Shown: positions 34,419 through 46,962, counted from the stretch's first letter. The stretch is 64,000 nucleotides of DNA from Phlebopus portentosus (GCA_037892935.1 JAYXKI010000014.1:248001-312000); one strand, 5' to 3'. Program-made: numbers and translations. Notes: generated from the sequence alone by a model not told the origin.

Positions 34419-35079
34419 TGGCCTAAGGAAACAATTCTTTACCTGTAACGACCGCCACGCACCGCTCTACGTTGACCTCATCACCAATGAAAACGCGTAT
34501 ACTTTCTCTCTTCTTCTTCATGACCCGGATACATTATTGCTAATTAGCTTCTCGCGGCTCCTTGTTCCTTCTCGTTACCATACCCTGTATCCTCAGCTTG
34601 ACATGGACACTTCACGCTTACCTTCAGTTTTGCATTATTTCCCGTTTGTCCTGACTCTGTATAATAAATCCGTGGCACGCACACGGCGCTTCGCTTCATG
34701 TCAATTCCTGCAGCAATGTGAATGAATACTTACCTTGCAGATAGGTTCGAATGATGTTCTGTTTTTCTTACTTCATTTAGAAGAGTAGCTGAAACCGGGT
34801 AGCTTAGGCAGCGTACAAGCCGTATAGGGACGGGAGTATTCCTTGAACCGTGGCCGCGAACGCGAGTCGGAGTTCGTGGCTGCTAAGTGCGTGGGAATAA
34901 CGCGTCGTGACGGAATGCGTGATTGGGCACGTGGTTGTGATGCTATTCCATCAGCGGATTACATCAGAATTGATGGAAATCACGTTTTCTCCCGCTTCGC
35001 TCTGACTGTTTCCGGTCCTGCATCTTGATCCTTTCTGCTATATAGCTCGTTGTGGCTACCTTGATAGCGCCGGAGAACG
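34419..35079. other. Intergenic region
   Basis: 660 bp between tandem genes: 3' UTR of the C2H2 gene and promoter of the F-box gene. A TATA-like TATATAGC lies at 35039-35046, about 35 bp before the next ATG. No gene. Confidence 0.5.
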
Positions 35080-37929
35080 ATGGTCACCACGAGAAAAGCA
35101 ACGTAGGTGGTCACCCTCATTTCAGAAACGTCGTAATAACAGTCTTTTTAGAGGAAGTTTGCCTGCTCCGAAGCGCAAGAATGTAGCGGATATAGACTTC
35201 TCTGATGAAGAAGGATACTCAGATGAAGCTCCTTCTGAGGAAGAGAATGATGGAAAACCTGCGAAGAAACGAGCTAAGGAGACGACTTCAAAAGGTCGTG
35301 AGACGGCCGACGAGCATGCATCAAGAAGCTCACGGGAACAATGGAGATCACTGCATGATGACATGAGGCAAACAGATCGTTCCGGTGACGGAGGGCGTGT
35401 TGAACGTTTGTTTGGATGCTTATTATTCTGCAACGTTTGTGCTTACTATGTTCCAAATAGCGCAGAGCCGCATGAATTCCCTCATCACTGGACAAGAATC
35501 AAAGGGAGAGCTTGCGAAATCCAGCGGAATGATTAGGAAACCTAAGCGAAAGCCTCAGTTGCGGAAGAGTGACCTGGGAAAGCTATCTCGGGTGATGGAC
35601 TTATCTGTGGAAGTATTTTGCGAAGTGCGCGGTGTCCCTTTCTTTATCATGCCCACGTTATTCACAATCTACTGGGAATGCAGATCGCAAAACACCTGAC
35701 GCCGGTCGATCTTCTTCAGCTGTCACGAACTAGTCGTAGCTTGCGCGAATTCATTTTATCGAAGTCGTCTAGGGCGATATGGGTCTCGTGCTTGGCTGCC
35801 ACGGGTATACCGGCGTGCCCCCCTGATATGTCAGAGCCGCAATACGCAAATTTGTACTTTGAAAAAGAATGTCATGTGTGTTTATCTGCAGCTATTCATA
35901 TACACTGCGTTGATATCGTGTACTTCCTAGGCTTGCGGCTATCCTAGAGTGGATCGTCTTACGCCCCATCTTCGCATCCGTTTGTGCCACGGCTGCAGCA
36001 AGCTAAAGTGAGCAATATCTCTTTCAATTTCTCGGTCGGTTCTGAATAGAATTTAATCGAGTGTTGTGCAAGGGAAAGTATTAGTCGAACAGCATTTCAA
36101 GGGTGATGTGTCGCAGATGTTCGAGATCTACTCTTTGCTACCATGGAATAATTGTACGTGACGATTCCGCCGTAACTTATCTTTCAACTTGCTTACGCAA
36201 GGAACAGTGGAAGTGTATGATGAAAACTCGTTCAAAACGATAAACTCGAGGATTCAGAACCGCTACTTCTTGAAGTATGACTTCCTCGAAGTCGTCAAGG
36301 CTTATCTCCAAACGGAACCTAATTCAAGAATGTCATTCGTTAAGAAACGGCACGAAGTCGTCAGGAACATTGCGGAGGTGAATAACCTTAAATACCGGTC
36401 TTTTCTCTCATTCAGACTGCGTTCTCTCCTTTCTTCAAGAGTGTACGAGAAGTCGCCTCTTGGCAACAGCAGAGGTATAACGATCGTTTTAGTGCGGACC
36501 ATGAGCTTAGCAGGAAACGAAAGGAGCAGTAAGTCTTCTTCACTCTTTAGGGCTGATCCGACGAGTAAGGCTATGTTGCAGAATTAGAGAGAAACTGCAC
36601 GATCTTGGATATTCGTATGAGGAGATTGACTCCTTGTGGCACATGCCTTACGATCCCAACCATACCAGAATAAAATGGACGCATATCGTTCATCAACCCA
36701 GAGAGCTGAGTCATCGGAGCAAGTCCTTCCAACTCTCGTCTCCACGATACCCTGCTAATCAATGTTCGTAGTTTGGAAAAATATCCAACCGAAGCTGGAA
36801 GAGCTTATTTGGTCCAAGCGGCAATTCGACAAATTTCAGGTCATGGAAGAAAACCGGGGGAAGCGCAAATCCGAGCTGGCCTCTCTGTACCGGGAATACA
36901 TCGTCCGTGAGAACTCGGAAAAGAGGGACATCGCACCACTATCCCTCGTTGATCTTTGCATGATTCCGTTCGTGACAGGGTTGATAGAGGAGGACGAGTG
37001 TGGAATCGAGATCACCCGAGAACGCTGGCGACTCGTCGAAGAAAAACTACCGGAATTATTTGACGAGCACGCGAAGAAGGTTGAGCGCGACTGTTTGGAC
37101 ATTCTTGTTAATAGTGCATCAACAGACACCGAATCGGAACTTTCCGACTCCGAAATAGGAGCAGGAGGCGGTAACATAGACCCGAGCATCTTATGGAGAG
37201 CCTACGTATTTTTCAACGAATGGCCCGGCTTCAGGGAAATGGCAACGCTCGCGGATGTTTTTTCGTCTATGCGCGAGTATATGTTTTCCGAAATTATAAC
37301 ATATCGGTCGTCTTGGAATCGGAGAACGCTATCCCGGAATACAACAGCGATCCGAGCTGCAAATGCGCTGTTGTCCTCTTTGGCTCTTCCGAAAGAAACG
37401 AGGATGCAGCAAATGCAAGCATTGGGACAGGTATTCGTCTGTCAACAATGCGATCCCGTCTTGCGGAAGCGCATGACATGGTGCGAATTAGTGCGTGCAC
37501 GTCATTTCCCGTATAGATTCCCGAACTCGATGACCCACGCATTCTAGGTCTTTCATGTGTATAGAGAGGTTGACGACTATCGTCGAGCACAAGAGCGCTG
37601 CGTAAATAGGATATGGCCGATTATGCCGGTGTTTCTCGAAACTCACAGAGTTGCGATAGATGAAGCAGACAGCCCGCTTGTAATTATCGATGCAGACTTT
37701 GTCGAACCTTCGGTAGAATCGTTCACTTATATAAGTGAAGGCGTAGCCGATGCGCACGAAGATGAGGAGTGCTATACGTGCAGCATGATGGCCATATCCA
37801 AGCCATTCCTATACGAGGAACAAATGGCGGCGCATGCGCGTGCTTAGTAAGTGCCGCATTTTTCACCTAGCAAATAGTATGGGCTAATACTGTATCAGCC
37901 ATGGCGCCAATGCAGGATTAGAGGAGTAG
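35080..37929 (+). CDS. F-box domain protein
   Basis: Start ATG at 35080; early exons 35080-35102, 35152-35396, 35461-35624, 35684-35875, 35931-36007. The N-terminus is basic then acidic (FSDEEGYSDEAPSEEEND). The F-box is VMDLSVEVFCEIAKHLTPVD followed by LLQLSRTSRSLREFIL. It is followed by a Cys module, ECHACGYPRVDRLTPHLR ... CHGCSKLK, common in agaricomycete F-box proteins. The long C-terminal part includes WERWRLVEEKLPEL-like helices and VFVCQQCDP. F-box proteins recruit substrates to SCF ubiquitin ligases through Skp1. Exon limits after 36007 are approximate; the last exon pair joins at a GTAAGT near 37848 and gives the stop at 37929. Substrate unknown. Confidence 0.7.
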
Positions 37930-38663
37930 CGGAAGCACGATACCTCGTTTCTCATAGTTTCTATTTATTTTCGGGGAGGGAGGGAACCGTCAGTGCTTTC
38001 CTGTATCTTGAACGATATTATACCCAACACGGATGCCTGTATGTATTTAGTATGCTAGCAACCGAGACATGTGCATATCCTTGTCTAAACTATCGAGGAG
38101 CTTCTCTTCGATGACTATGAAGCAATATCCCAGAGATGACTTTTATGGATATCCCTTGGTTTTTCTTGGGATGTACGCCGAACGTGAAAATGCACTACAC
38201 ATTCTAAAGCTAATTACTGTGGTGACCGAAGCCTTACGAATATCACAATCTCGAATCATTTTAGCTTTACTCATCACAGCCATGTGGCGGATGCGCATGA
38301 ATACGCCAATGTCAGATGATTCTACTAGATCAAAAAGACAGTAAGTTGAATTATTCGTTCTCGTAAGCGTGTCAGTACAATAGTCATCATGTATCTAGCG
38401 CAATGTAACTATACACACCAGTATTATAGGAGAGGTAAGACGTCCTCATTCCGCAAGTAAACAATGATGTTGATGGCTTTCCGAAATGATCAACAATCCT
38501 TAGTAGACAACGCACCGTGGGCCTGCGCTGTTATTGATGCTGTTCAACCAATTCCTCCCACATGTACTTGAGCTCGGCGCATTCACGACCGCGTCTGAGG
38601 CGTAAGTCAGTTACTTTACTACAAGAAATATTTAGAAGATCACAGTATCAATTTCCTGGGCAA
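37930..38663. other. Intergenic region
   Basis: No convincing gene. Short plus-strand frames exist (e.g. 38069-38344) but lack family features. Confidence 0.4.
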
Positions 38664-39635
38664 TTATGAAATCCCGCCTGCGAGAAGTCGATCTCGAACT
38701 ATATTCCGCGGTTCGAGATCTGAAAACACAATCCCGATCTTGTGGAGAGCAGACACCAACTCAAATATCCGATACCTGCAAACTCCATCGTCAGAGGGAA
38801 ATTTACAGTGCGAGATGAGCAGATTTGTCTGTCTGAGATCGAGTAGGATGGCCATGGAAGCGTGCAAGCGCCTCTCTTTCGTAGTCCAAGATTGGCGCAA
38901 GCATATGAGCTGATTCATACAATTCATAACATCTAGGAGCTATGCCCAGTCCCTGTTGTGAGATCTTGCAATAGACTTCGAGCTCGTTATGTAAGATGTC
39001 GTTTGTTTCCTGCCATTCCAGTCAACGGCGGGTTGAAACAGGGAGTCGTATATTTCCTGGGATACCGCAGGTGTATCTTGGAGATAATCCTCCAGTACTG
39101 CGAGTAATGTATCGACCACTTTTTTATGTATCGTATCTACCTCGATTTCAGATTTGTCCTTTGAACACGGGCTCGGGTCCCGTATTTCCGTTGAACTTGA
39201 AAGAAACTTTGCTTTCTCTTTGATGTATTCCCCGAGAGTTGCCATGACCAAGACACCTGTCGGGAGAAGAGCAACATTATGTCCAAGACGTGAAATAAGT
39301 TCAAGTATGAAGCGGAAGATAGTCTGAGACACGTCGCATCGCGAACACGTGATCGCGTATGATTTTTTCGGCGCAAAGTCTTCATCGTCTGCGCTTTACT
39401 TTGCAGGCCCTTGAGTAGTTCTAGTGCATTGCTGACTTAATAAGGCATTTTGCAGCCAAACATTGGTCCGTCCCGCAATGGTAATATCAAAAAAGCCAAT
39501 TCTCCCTATGCGGAGATTAAATACTGTTTCACAAAGTTCAAGCAAGCAAGCGGAAGAACGTAGATATCGGATTAGTTTCAAGCCTGAGAACATGACCGTA
39601 GAAGTTGACGAGCTGCTCAACAGGACACGAGTCAA
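38664..39635 (-). pseudogene. Fragment of a fungal-type protein-kinase-like gene
   Basis: On the minus strand, pieces resemble the FunK1-type kinase-like proteins of mushrooms. In order they are FFDITIAGRTNVWLQ (about 39500), a linker with VVDTLLAVLEDYLQDTPAVS (about 39100), and ELVSALHKIGIVFSDLEPRN (about 38730), which corresponds to the catalytic-loop region. In the last piece H-x-D is replaced by FSD (SDLEPRN). The pieces are in different frames, and the C-lobe after the loop is not recognisable. This is most likely a decayed copy; similarity is by eye only. Confidence 0.4.
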
Positions 39636-40456
39636 GAGAGGGCTGGACAGATCGGGTGGAATGCAATGCTTTCAAAGTTATGCATACCGTTGCTGTAAAA
39701 GTGCGGAGTATAAACCGTTCGGTTTTCCCCGCTCAAAGAACACTTAGCAAGAGATAGAATTGGTGATGTGAGCTTGAATACACTCTACAGTTGTATGGAC
39801 TTGAAGGTCTTCGGCAATCCCCGATATACGATAATAAGTATGGGACCACCTGACCTGATGACCGAAGGATCTTCGGATGGCTGATTGGATTGGATGTTGA
39901 TGCTCAATATCTTCCCGTCGGAAAACTTGCGGAATCAAATTGAAGGCTTATCTTGGACATTCGAAGCTGTGAAGTGTGAGTAGCGAGTACGATTGGAATG
40001 ATAATCCATGTCCACAGACCTCGATGTCTCTACGTTGCATCGAGTTTATCTTGTATCAATCGATCCATCGCAGACACGGAAGTCTCCAGTTTTTGCATTG
40101 CTGAAGACGTCATATTCTGCAACGGGGAAGATTCTAGAGATTGTCGAGACTCTGTTCGAAGTCTAAAATTTGCCTACACGTAATCTCTGGAGGCTGTTAC
40201 GAGAATCTTCGGGAACTTAAGATAATTAAAATCCAATTTCTACCTAAAGCTCGGATTAATCGGGGGATGCGACAGGTTCTGGTGACTAAAACTCACTTTA
40301 GGAAAAATAAAGTCTTCAGATATCGATAACTGACCGACGGGAGCCCGACTGGTCCCGAATGTATTGGTCGATAGATGCAGATAACGAAGTTGGGGGTCGT
40401 TTCTGATACAGTCTTACAACAATTCTTGTGGATGGTATATCCTGCAACAGACATCT
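39636..40456. other. Intergenic region
   Basis: No gene or repeat recognised. The right end abuts the stop codon of the pyridoxamine-phosphate oxidase gene on the minus strand. Confidence 0.45.
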
Positions 40457-41314
40457 CTACGGCGCTATGCGCTCGATTTTCCATTCTGCATCGGAATCTA
40501 ATTCTCGTGTGTATCGAACGCGGTCATGCAGTCGTGATGGCTTCCCTGCCCAGAATTCGACTTCGCTGTTCAAATAGTAGATATTAGTTAGACATGGATA
40601 AGAGAAGGATATGTCATATAAGATTCAGAACATACAATGGTATTACCCTCCATCCGCCCCAGAAATCGGGCAAAGGGATATCTGCCTCTAGCTGATCCTC
40701 CTTTACGGCAAACATGTCCTTTACTTCGTTGAACCGCTTTGACAGTTCCCCCTCCTCGACCACACTACTTTGCGGACTAGCCCAAGCGCCGATACGACTA
40801 CCAAGCGGACGAGTGCGGTAGTATTCTTCGCTCTCTGCCTTGGTAAGACGCTCTACACGACCAACGACACGCACTTGACGATGCATCTCGGGCCAATACA
40901 ATGCCAGAGCGGCATGAGGATTCTCATCCAACTCGCGAGACTTGCGTGAGTTGTAGTTGGTGAAAAAAACGAATCCGCGCGAATCAACTCTTTAAGAAGG
41001 ACGAAGCGTGATGAAGGAATGCCTGCCGCTGTCGCAGTTGAGACAGACATTATTTCGGGCTCTCGGACATGGGATTGTGCCTCGATGAACCAACGTCGAA
41101 ACTCGTCCAGAGGGGAAGGCAAGACAGTCAAGGGCGTGAGTGTGTCGGATGCCTCATATTGTCTACGCGACAATACACGTATTTTGTCTTCTGATGACTC
41201 CAGAACAGCGTCCATCCTGATCGACGACGAAAGAAATCCGCGAATCTGAGAGAGGCGTGCAGTCGCCGAGAGAGAGGCAGAGGATGGTTGTGGTACGATA
41301 GCAAGACGCGACAT
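40457..41314 (-). CDS. pdx3: Pyridoxamine 5'-phosphate oxidase (one-base frame lesion)
   Basis: Exons 40636-41314 and 40457-40565. The FMN enzyme oxidises pyridoxamine/pyridoxine phosphate to pyridoxal phosphate. Visible family motifs are [79 protein letters not shown], and the C-terminal [19 protein letters not shown]. Between VLLK and VDSRG, at about 40988-40993, the frame slips by one base. Adding one base gives 262 codons exactly. Such a lesion in a normally single-copy vitamin-B6 gene suggests a sequencing or assembly error more than true loss. The start is 26 bp from the start of the divergent hydrolase gene. Confidence 0.8.
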
Positions 41315-41340
41315 TGCTTACGAGTTGTTCTCAAACCGCG

Positions 41341-42235
41341 ATGACCGTTTTTACCCAATTATTCGCAAGAAATTCATACAAATTATTGCCAAAAATTCAA
41401 CACACAAATTTCAAACGGTCGTTTAGATGGGAAAGCTCAAATGAATCGCATCCGGATAAGGCGCTCGTAGTCAAGCATGAACCTGGCTCCGAGGCCTCTC
41501 GTTTCGCTCCGATACCCGTCGTTTTTGTTGGATCTGCTGCTCTCGAAAACGATAGAGGCGCATTTCAGACGTGAGATCTCCGTCTTATTCAATCTTTTAA
41601 TTAATACTTTGTCGAAGGAATTCATAATTCATTCATTTGCCGTAGACTCGGCGACAGGCTATCTCAAGAACTCGCTTTACGCGGTTTTGAGTGCTACCAG
41701 TTCGACCTCCCGTTCAAAAAACGAACAAACGACACAGCAAAGTCCATTCTAGACCGAATGTCTTCGCGTATGTTTCGATCAGAAGTTGTTCTTTTTGTCT
41801 GGACTGATGTCTCTTGTCTTTAGACCTGCGGTTACTCGTCCAGTCAACCGGCATTCCGTTCCCGCCAATTCTATATGCAGAGCGACTCGGATGTCTGATA
41901 GCGCAAACTTACGTCTCCTCGCATCCCCTCTATGGTCTTGTCCTAGATTCGCCGCCGCTCTCGTGCGCGAACCTTGCTTCCTGGCCAGGTCTCGCCGATC
42001 GCCTCCTTTACCGGTTCCCGAGTTCACATTTGAGCCGAAGTTTCCCGTTCTTGTTCTGGAAGAGTTGTCTGCTGGCGGTATGCTAGTGAACAGCAGACTT
42101 GTGAAGGAAGGGGCAGACTACATGGCGGTATGCGACGACACTCAGCCTGGTGGTACTGGTGAGAGTGTGGAGTCGAGGGATGTTCCGAACAGATTACTCG
42201 CCCTCGAACGATGGATCGACGAACTGGGTTGTTGA
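41341..42235 (+). CDS. Alpha/beta-hydrolase-like protein
   Basis: Exons 41341-41570, 41646-41767 and 41824-42235. The N-terminus is basic and free of acids (MTVFTQLFARNSYKLLPKIQ), consistent with mitochondrial import. Then PIPVVFVGSAALENDRGAF, LGDRLSQELALRGFECYQFD, and ILYAERLGCLIAQTYVSSHP with LYGLVLDSPP follow the order expected for an alpha/beta hydrolase core, although the nucleophile elbow is E-R-L-G rather than G-x-S-x-G. In the last exon the frame changes by one base between LVLDSPPLS and PLPVPEFTFEPKFPVLVL. I could not find a good intron that explains it. Activity may be lost or non-canonical. Confidence 0.55.
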
Positions 42236-42596
42236 TTGATCAAAGAAAAATAATTCGGTCTAATTGTGCTCTGCCAGATCTGAGCATTATCTGCTGACGA
42301 TCAATATTGCGGCGTGGGGCTGTCGGAAAACCTGCCTAAAGGTTTCTTATAGTACTTGTTCTTCAACCGTTTCGTTTGGAACCCCGCCGAGCCGGACGGA
42401 TGACCTAACTGCAGCCCCGCGAACACGTTTTCTCCGCATGTTCATTCGCATAGTCCTCCTTGTGGGCTGCGGCGACCCTGCGGTGCAGCGTAGTCGAGGC
42501 AAAGCCAATACGCCTAGCTAGCTCAGCTTTAAGCATAGTTTAAGTGTAGCTCAGTGCCCCAGACAACTCCAGCACATAGCAACCCCGATCATTCCA
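42236..42596. other. Intergenic region
   Basis: Short spacer between tandem genes; promoter of the next gene. No feature recognised. Confidence 0.4.
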
Positions 42597-43717
42597 ATGG
42601 TCCTCAATGTCTCGTCGCTTACCCTCAGCCGAGCAGATCTATCTACCCGTCCAGGCGGCGTGCTGGTGCACAAGACGGACTATATCCGTGTTACTCAATA
42701 TCACTATGCTCGTATCTCACCAGAAAGCCCAGGTCGTGGTGCTTGCACAGATCATGTCGCTTCATGTACCGTCGTCGTCCTACATTGTCCTACGACGCGC
42801 CGCACGACGCTTTCGCATGCGCCGAACTTTATGTACATGTCTAGCTTTCTCCCACTCATCCACTGGGTCACCGGCGGGTCTGGAGATGCCGAAGAGATGA
42901 CCGAGGAGGAACAGGCCGCATTTCTGGAAGGGGAAGGCGTATATCCGTGCGCGCTTGAGGCGCACGTTTTACGTGGCTTCGCATATGCCCATCCGGGCGC
43001 GGACAAATTCAATCATGCAGGTTGGATTAAGGATTTCCGAATGTTCTTTCGATCCGTTGCGCAAGCCCGATCTATTTCCTTAAACATTGAGGATTCACCG
43101 AGACTTCTGTCTGCGGGAGCATTACTCGTCGATAAAGGCTCGGGAAGAATTACGCATGTCGAGCTCGCGCCGGATACACTACCTCCGCCACCGACCAGAG
43201 CCATTTTGACTTTCGAGAATCCTCTATTATCAGACCAATTCACGAATGCGCAGGTACAGCAGGATCTGTTCATCGGTGCATTAATGAATGCACGATACAC
43301 ACCGGTCCCAACGCCTTTACGACTTCAATTCGACACCCAGAGTTACCTCCTCCCGCATCCCCTTACTGACGAGGCGCGCAGCTCATACGCTCAAAGCGCC
43401 TTGAAGAACCCTCGCCTGCTCAAAGCGCCATCATCCGGCGATTCGGACTGTCCGAAGACTGGATGGCTCCCAGCTCTAGCAGAAGCTCCTCTCCTACATC
43501 TCCCAACGACCGACCAGAGCTCCGCGTATTGCGCACGTTGCTCGCAACGACGGCACGGGACCGCCCATGCGAGCTGTGTCCTCTGGAGGCGACCAAGACC
43601 TGTGGAGCATGCCGCGGTGCGTGGTACTGCGGCGATGCGCACCAGAGAAGAGATTGGAGGTCCCACAAAGCGTGGTGTCGAATGCATCCGTATGAAGAAG
43701 GAAGGGCATTGAATTAA
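42597..43717 (+). CDS. NTAN1-like protein with C-terminal MYND zinc finger
   Basis: Start MVLNVSSLTLSRADLSTRPG. The segment CTDHVASCTVVVLHCPTTRR ... LSHAPNFMYMSSFLPLI resembles the catalytic region of protein N-terminal asparagine amidohydrolase (human pattern D-D-A-T-T-C-H-I-V-V-L-R), including the candidate nucleophile Cys. NTAN1 deamidates N-terminal Asn in the Arg/N-degron pathway. The C-terminus is a MYND finger: CELCPLEATKTCGACRGAWY, then CGDAHQRRDWRSHKAWC. MYND domains bind proline-rich partners. The two parts are in different frames; between LLKA and IIRRFGLSEDW near 43430 either one base is missing or an intron is present. Adding one base gives 374 codons. The combination is unusual. 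Confidence 0.5.
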
Positions 43718-45601
43718 CTCCTTCGAACGTGTCTGGCCAGGGGCCAGAACACCGGAGCCGTGCTCTTTTCGTCTTAATTTTTTCTCGTCGCTATTCACCT
43801 TGCCTTCTCTTCTCTTCTTAGCTCACTTCTCAAATGCTTTTCCTTGCAAATTTCAACAAGGCATCTTTTCGAATTTGTAGCAGCATAGTATTGTAAGATC
43901 TTGTGATAATAGTGTACATACATACACGGATTAGCGTTCGAATGAGTAAATCAACATGTCTGAAGATTGACCTAATAGCGTCAAGGCTGGCACTCGTGAT
44001 CCGATTATTGAATGGAATCATCAGTTGGAGATGCAAAAACGTACTCCGAGGAGGTACAGATACGCCGCTTCGTTGGCACCGGTCTTGCCAAATGTTACCG
44101 AGCAGCGCAGTTTTTTCGGCGGATTTTATTCTGAATTACTGAAAATTACTAGTCGGGAGTATGGGAAACATGGTATGCTCGGGTATGCTTGGAAAGTCTA
44201 CGAAAGGGGACTTTTTCTGCTGCATTGACGACCGATCGTACTTCACCCGAGTCATTCTGAGCCAGTCGGCTATTCAAATTTCTATTTTTGATAGCCAGTC
44301 CCCTCATTCTCAGGCCACGAGCTTCCAACAACATCATTCTCGAAAGAAAATAAAGAAAAAAACGGAACGGAACAAATCGATAATCAGGATGATGTTTTCC
44401 TTTTCCTCAGCATGCACCATCATAAGATAGGTACCACTTATTTTCGCATTTAGCCATCATTTCAACATGAACAAGCTGCGATTTGATGTAGAAGTGGCGC
44501 TTTTATAGTTTTGAATTGTGGCCAAGATTGATATGCCTCGTGTTGAGGGCGTTGCGTCGAAACAAGGCCTATCGGTGTCGGCTCGCGTGATGGACTTTTG
44601 AATGTCGATCGCTCCAAGAACACGAGGCCGACCACCGGTTGCATTCTTTTCGAGAAATACTTGAGCAGAGATCCGGTGAGGTGAAAGATTGATATATAGA
44701 TCTTGTAGTATTTTGCATATGATTATTGGGGAGTGGGAGTTTACTTGTGTCTGAATGTAAAGTTGTTACGTTGTGAGTTTCGTCTCGAAGTTTGACGGTA
44801 GGGGACGACTTCACAAGTCCAAACTGTCAAAAACTCTAAGCTAAAGTAGTCACCTTTCTTCCCACATTCCCGGACTGATATGCATCTTCAATGGTTTATC
44901 CACGCTTCGGGCTATTTGAAGATACCAGCCTTGGAGACGGATCACCCAAGGAGGAGCCGGAGATAAAGATGTCGTCGAATTTTGTGGTCTGGATGTTCCT
45001 TGTACACGTTTGCTTCTCTGGTGCTGCATTGGAGTCTTACCACCTGATAGTTGCGCCAGCACAAAGCGCACACTTGCATCATTGAAGCCACCAGCCCGGT
45101 TTTCTGCTCGGGTTCTCGCTCTAGTGAGTATCGTGCCGAAGCTTCATAATTAATAAACGCACCTGACCTACATCTACGTGATTCTTTTTAGAAACCTCTC
45201 AAAGACGATATGAGACGAATTCCCGAACGACAGGAGGCTATGGAATGATCCCGTTCATGATCGACGCCGGCCAAAGTGCAATAAACGGCAATTCGAGTGT
45301 GGCCATCAGTGGATCAAAGCCAAATGCGTTCGGTAGGCACCGATGATAGTCCCTTCGGCCAGGACGTCGAATCTCGAGCAATTGGTAGCGGATTGAGCTC
45401 CCATTCTATTGCAACGACGTCAAAGGTATGTGAGCCAGGTGAGTGTGGCGACCTCATCACCAAGCACAGCCAAGGAGAACGCCTCAGGACCTCTTTCGAT
45501 TGAGCTAATTTGCAATGTTATTAGACTCGTGCCCCGAATGGATAGGATGTCCGTGGCGCACACGGAGTACATAGTCCAGGCTCCAAGTTGGTCATAGTCA
45601 G
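43718..45601. other. Long intergenic region, no gene seen
   Basis: About 1.9 kb with only short, unconvincing frames on both strands and AT-rich stretches (e.g. AAGAAAATAAAGAAAAAAACGG near 44341). The right part presumably contains the promoter of the gene starting at 45602. Confidence 0.45.
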
Positions 45602-46877
45602 ATGCAAACTAGTGAACTCACTCACTCGTATGGCGCTCTCCTGTATCGCCCCAAGAGTGCTCCTGACCGCGTCAGAACTGGGCACAGCCCTGTCCCACGA
45701 CCGAAGCCTGAAGCCGAAGTGCAGCAACAGCCCACAAAGCGGAGTACGAGTTCAAGCTCTAATCCTGGTTCTTATTCTGCTTTTGGGTCTGGCGCGACTG
45801 GTCGCGGCAGAAGCTACAGTGCCTCTACTAGTAGTAGTGACAAAGCAAGCAAACAAGGCAAGCAAGTGCGCAAAGACTCGGACAAAGAGGAGCTGGCTGG
45901 CTCTGCGGGTCGAAACAAGCTTAGATCCAAGTCTCATTCAAGGTCTGCGTCCGCACCTGGTGTTCCAACAACGTCGATAGCATCAGCGATTCTAGCACCA
46001 CCAACAAGGACATCAAGGACAAGGACAATAAGGACACCAAGGACAACTGCACCAGCAGCAATAACAACGACAACGACAACGACAACAATGAGCACGAACG
46101 CAGCTCTCCTGTCCTACCTCGAAGAACAGCTCTTCGCCTTCTCCAAGATCCCGTTGGGAGACTTCGAGTCGATCATGGCGTGGATCGAGCTGCACTCGCA
46201 CCACGCGATCGACTACCAGCTGTGCAAGGAGAAGATGCTGTGGCAGACGTACAAGACGTTCGAGCGGCTGCTCAGGCGCGACTTTGAGGAGCGACACGTC
46301 CGGCTCGTCCAGGAGTTTGCGAACCAGTGCGTGCAGACGCTGGCGATCCTGGACTATGCTGCGGATTGTGGGTATGAGAATCTCAGGAAGTATGTGAGGA
46401 AGTGAGTGGCGAGAGCCTCCTTTTTTTTCATGTTGCGGCAAGCTCAGGCTTTGGATTGTGATGCTAGTTTGGTGTTGACGCCTGAGATGGCCAGGATGAA
46501 TTATCTCGCTAGGTGTGTAGTTCTGCTCGAATTCCGGAACCACTGCTAAGACGTTTGACCAGGATGATGAAACTGCCGCCACAAGAAAGATTAGAATTCA
46601 TTACGAGGTATGTGAGCTCGTCTCCCGCAGCCGCTCTTAAATCACACACCTTTTGTCCATGAACAGGCCAGTACCCGGGCATCTAGAGAAATTGAAATGG
46701 TTCTGCCTGCTGTACGATCACCTTTACGAGAAGATCGAGCAGGAGACAAGGCACAGGATGGAGAAGACGTTACTTGATAGGTTTCATACAAGACTTGAGA
46801 ACGTCCAGGCGAGGCTGTCGAGAGGTGCGAATACGCTCTTGAATTCGCCAGATGGCGAGGTTGGAAGAGCACTTTGA
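45602..46877 (+). CDS. Conserved-looking helical protein of unknown function
   Basis: Model join(45602..46393,46448..46512,46563..46607,46667..46877) gives 370 aa. Residues 1-160 are Ser/Lys/Arg/Thr-rich and disordered, ending in a Thr run (TTTTTTTT). Residues about 165-370 form an ordered, mostly helical domain: LLSYLEEQLFAFSKIPLGDF, ELHSHHAIDYQLCKEKMLWQ, LLRRDFEERHVRLVQEFANQ, LDCDASLVLTPEMARMNYLA, LEKLKWFCLLYDHLYEKIEQ. I do not recognise the family. There is no signal peptide or membrane helix, so it is probably cytoplasmic or nuclear. Four consistent exons with good splice sites support a real gene. Confidence 0.6.
46064..46090 (+). repeat. ACAACG-type microsatellite inside coding sequence
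   Basis: Tandem ACGACAACG-like units encode the poly-threonine run just before the ordered domain of the unknown helical protein. Length variation here would change the Thr tract without breaking frame when three or six bases change. Confidence 0.75.
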
Positions 46878-46962
46878 GATGGACATTCGTTGTACATTAA
46901 TATTTATGTATATTACATGGATCGGAGTTGCCTGTATTTTTATTCCTTTTTTATTGGATTAG

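Noticed and set aside
40988..40993. Programmed frameshift in the oxidase gene
   Set aside because: The site does not match known slippery heptamers, a TAA lies just upstream in the new frame, and frameshifting is not known for this enzyme; an indel is simpler.
46013..46582. Minus-strand 189-aa frame over the unknown helical protein
   Set aside because: Antisense shadow of a well-supported four-exon gene; Cys/Arg-rich with no domain.
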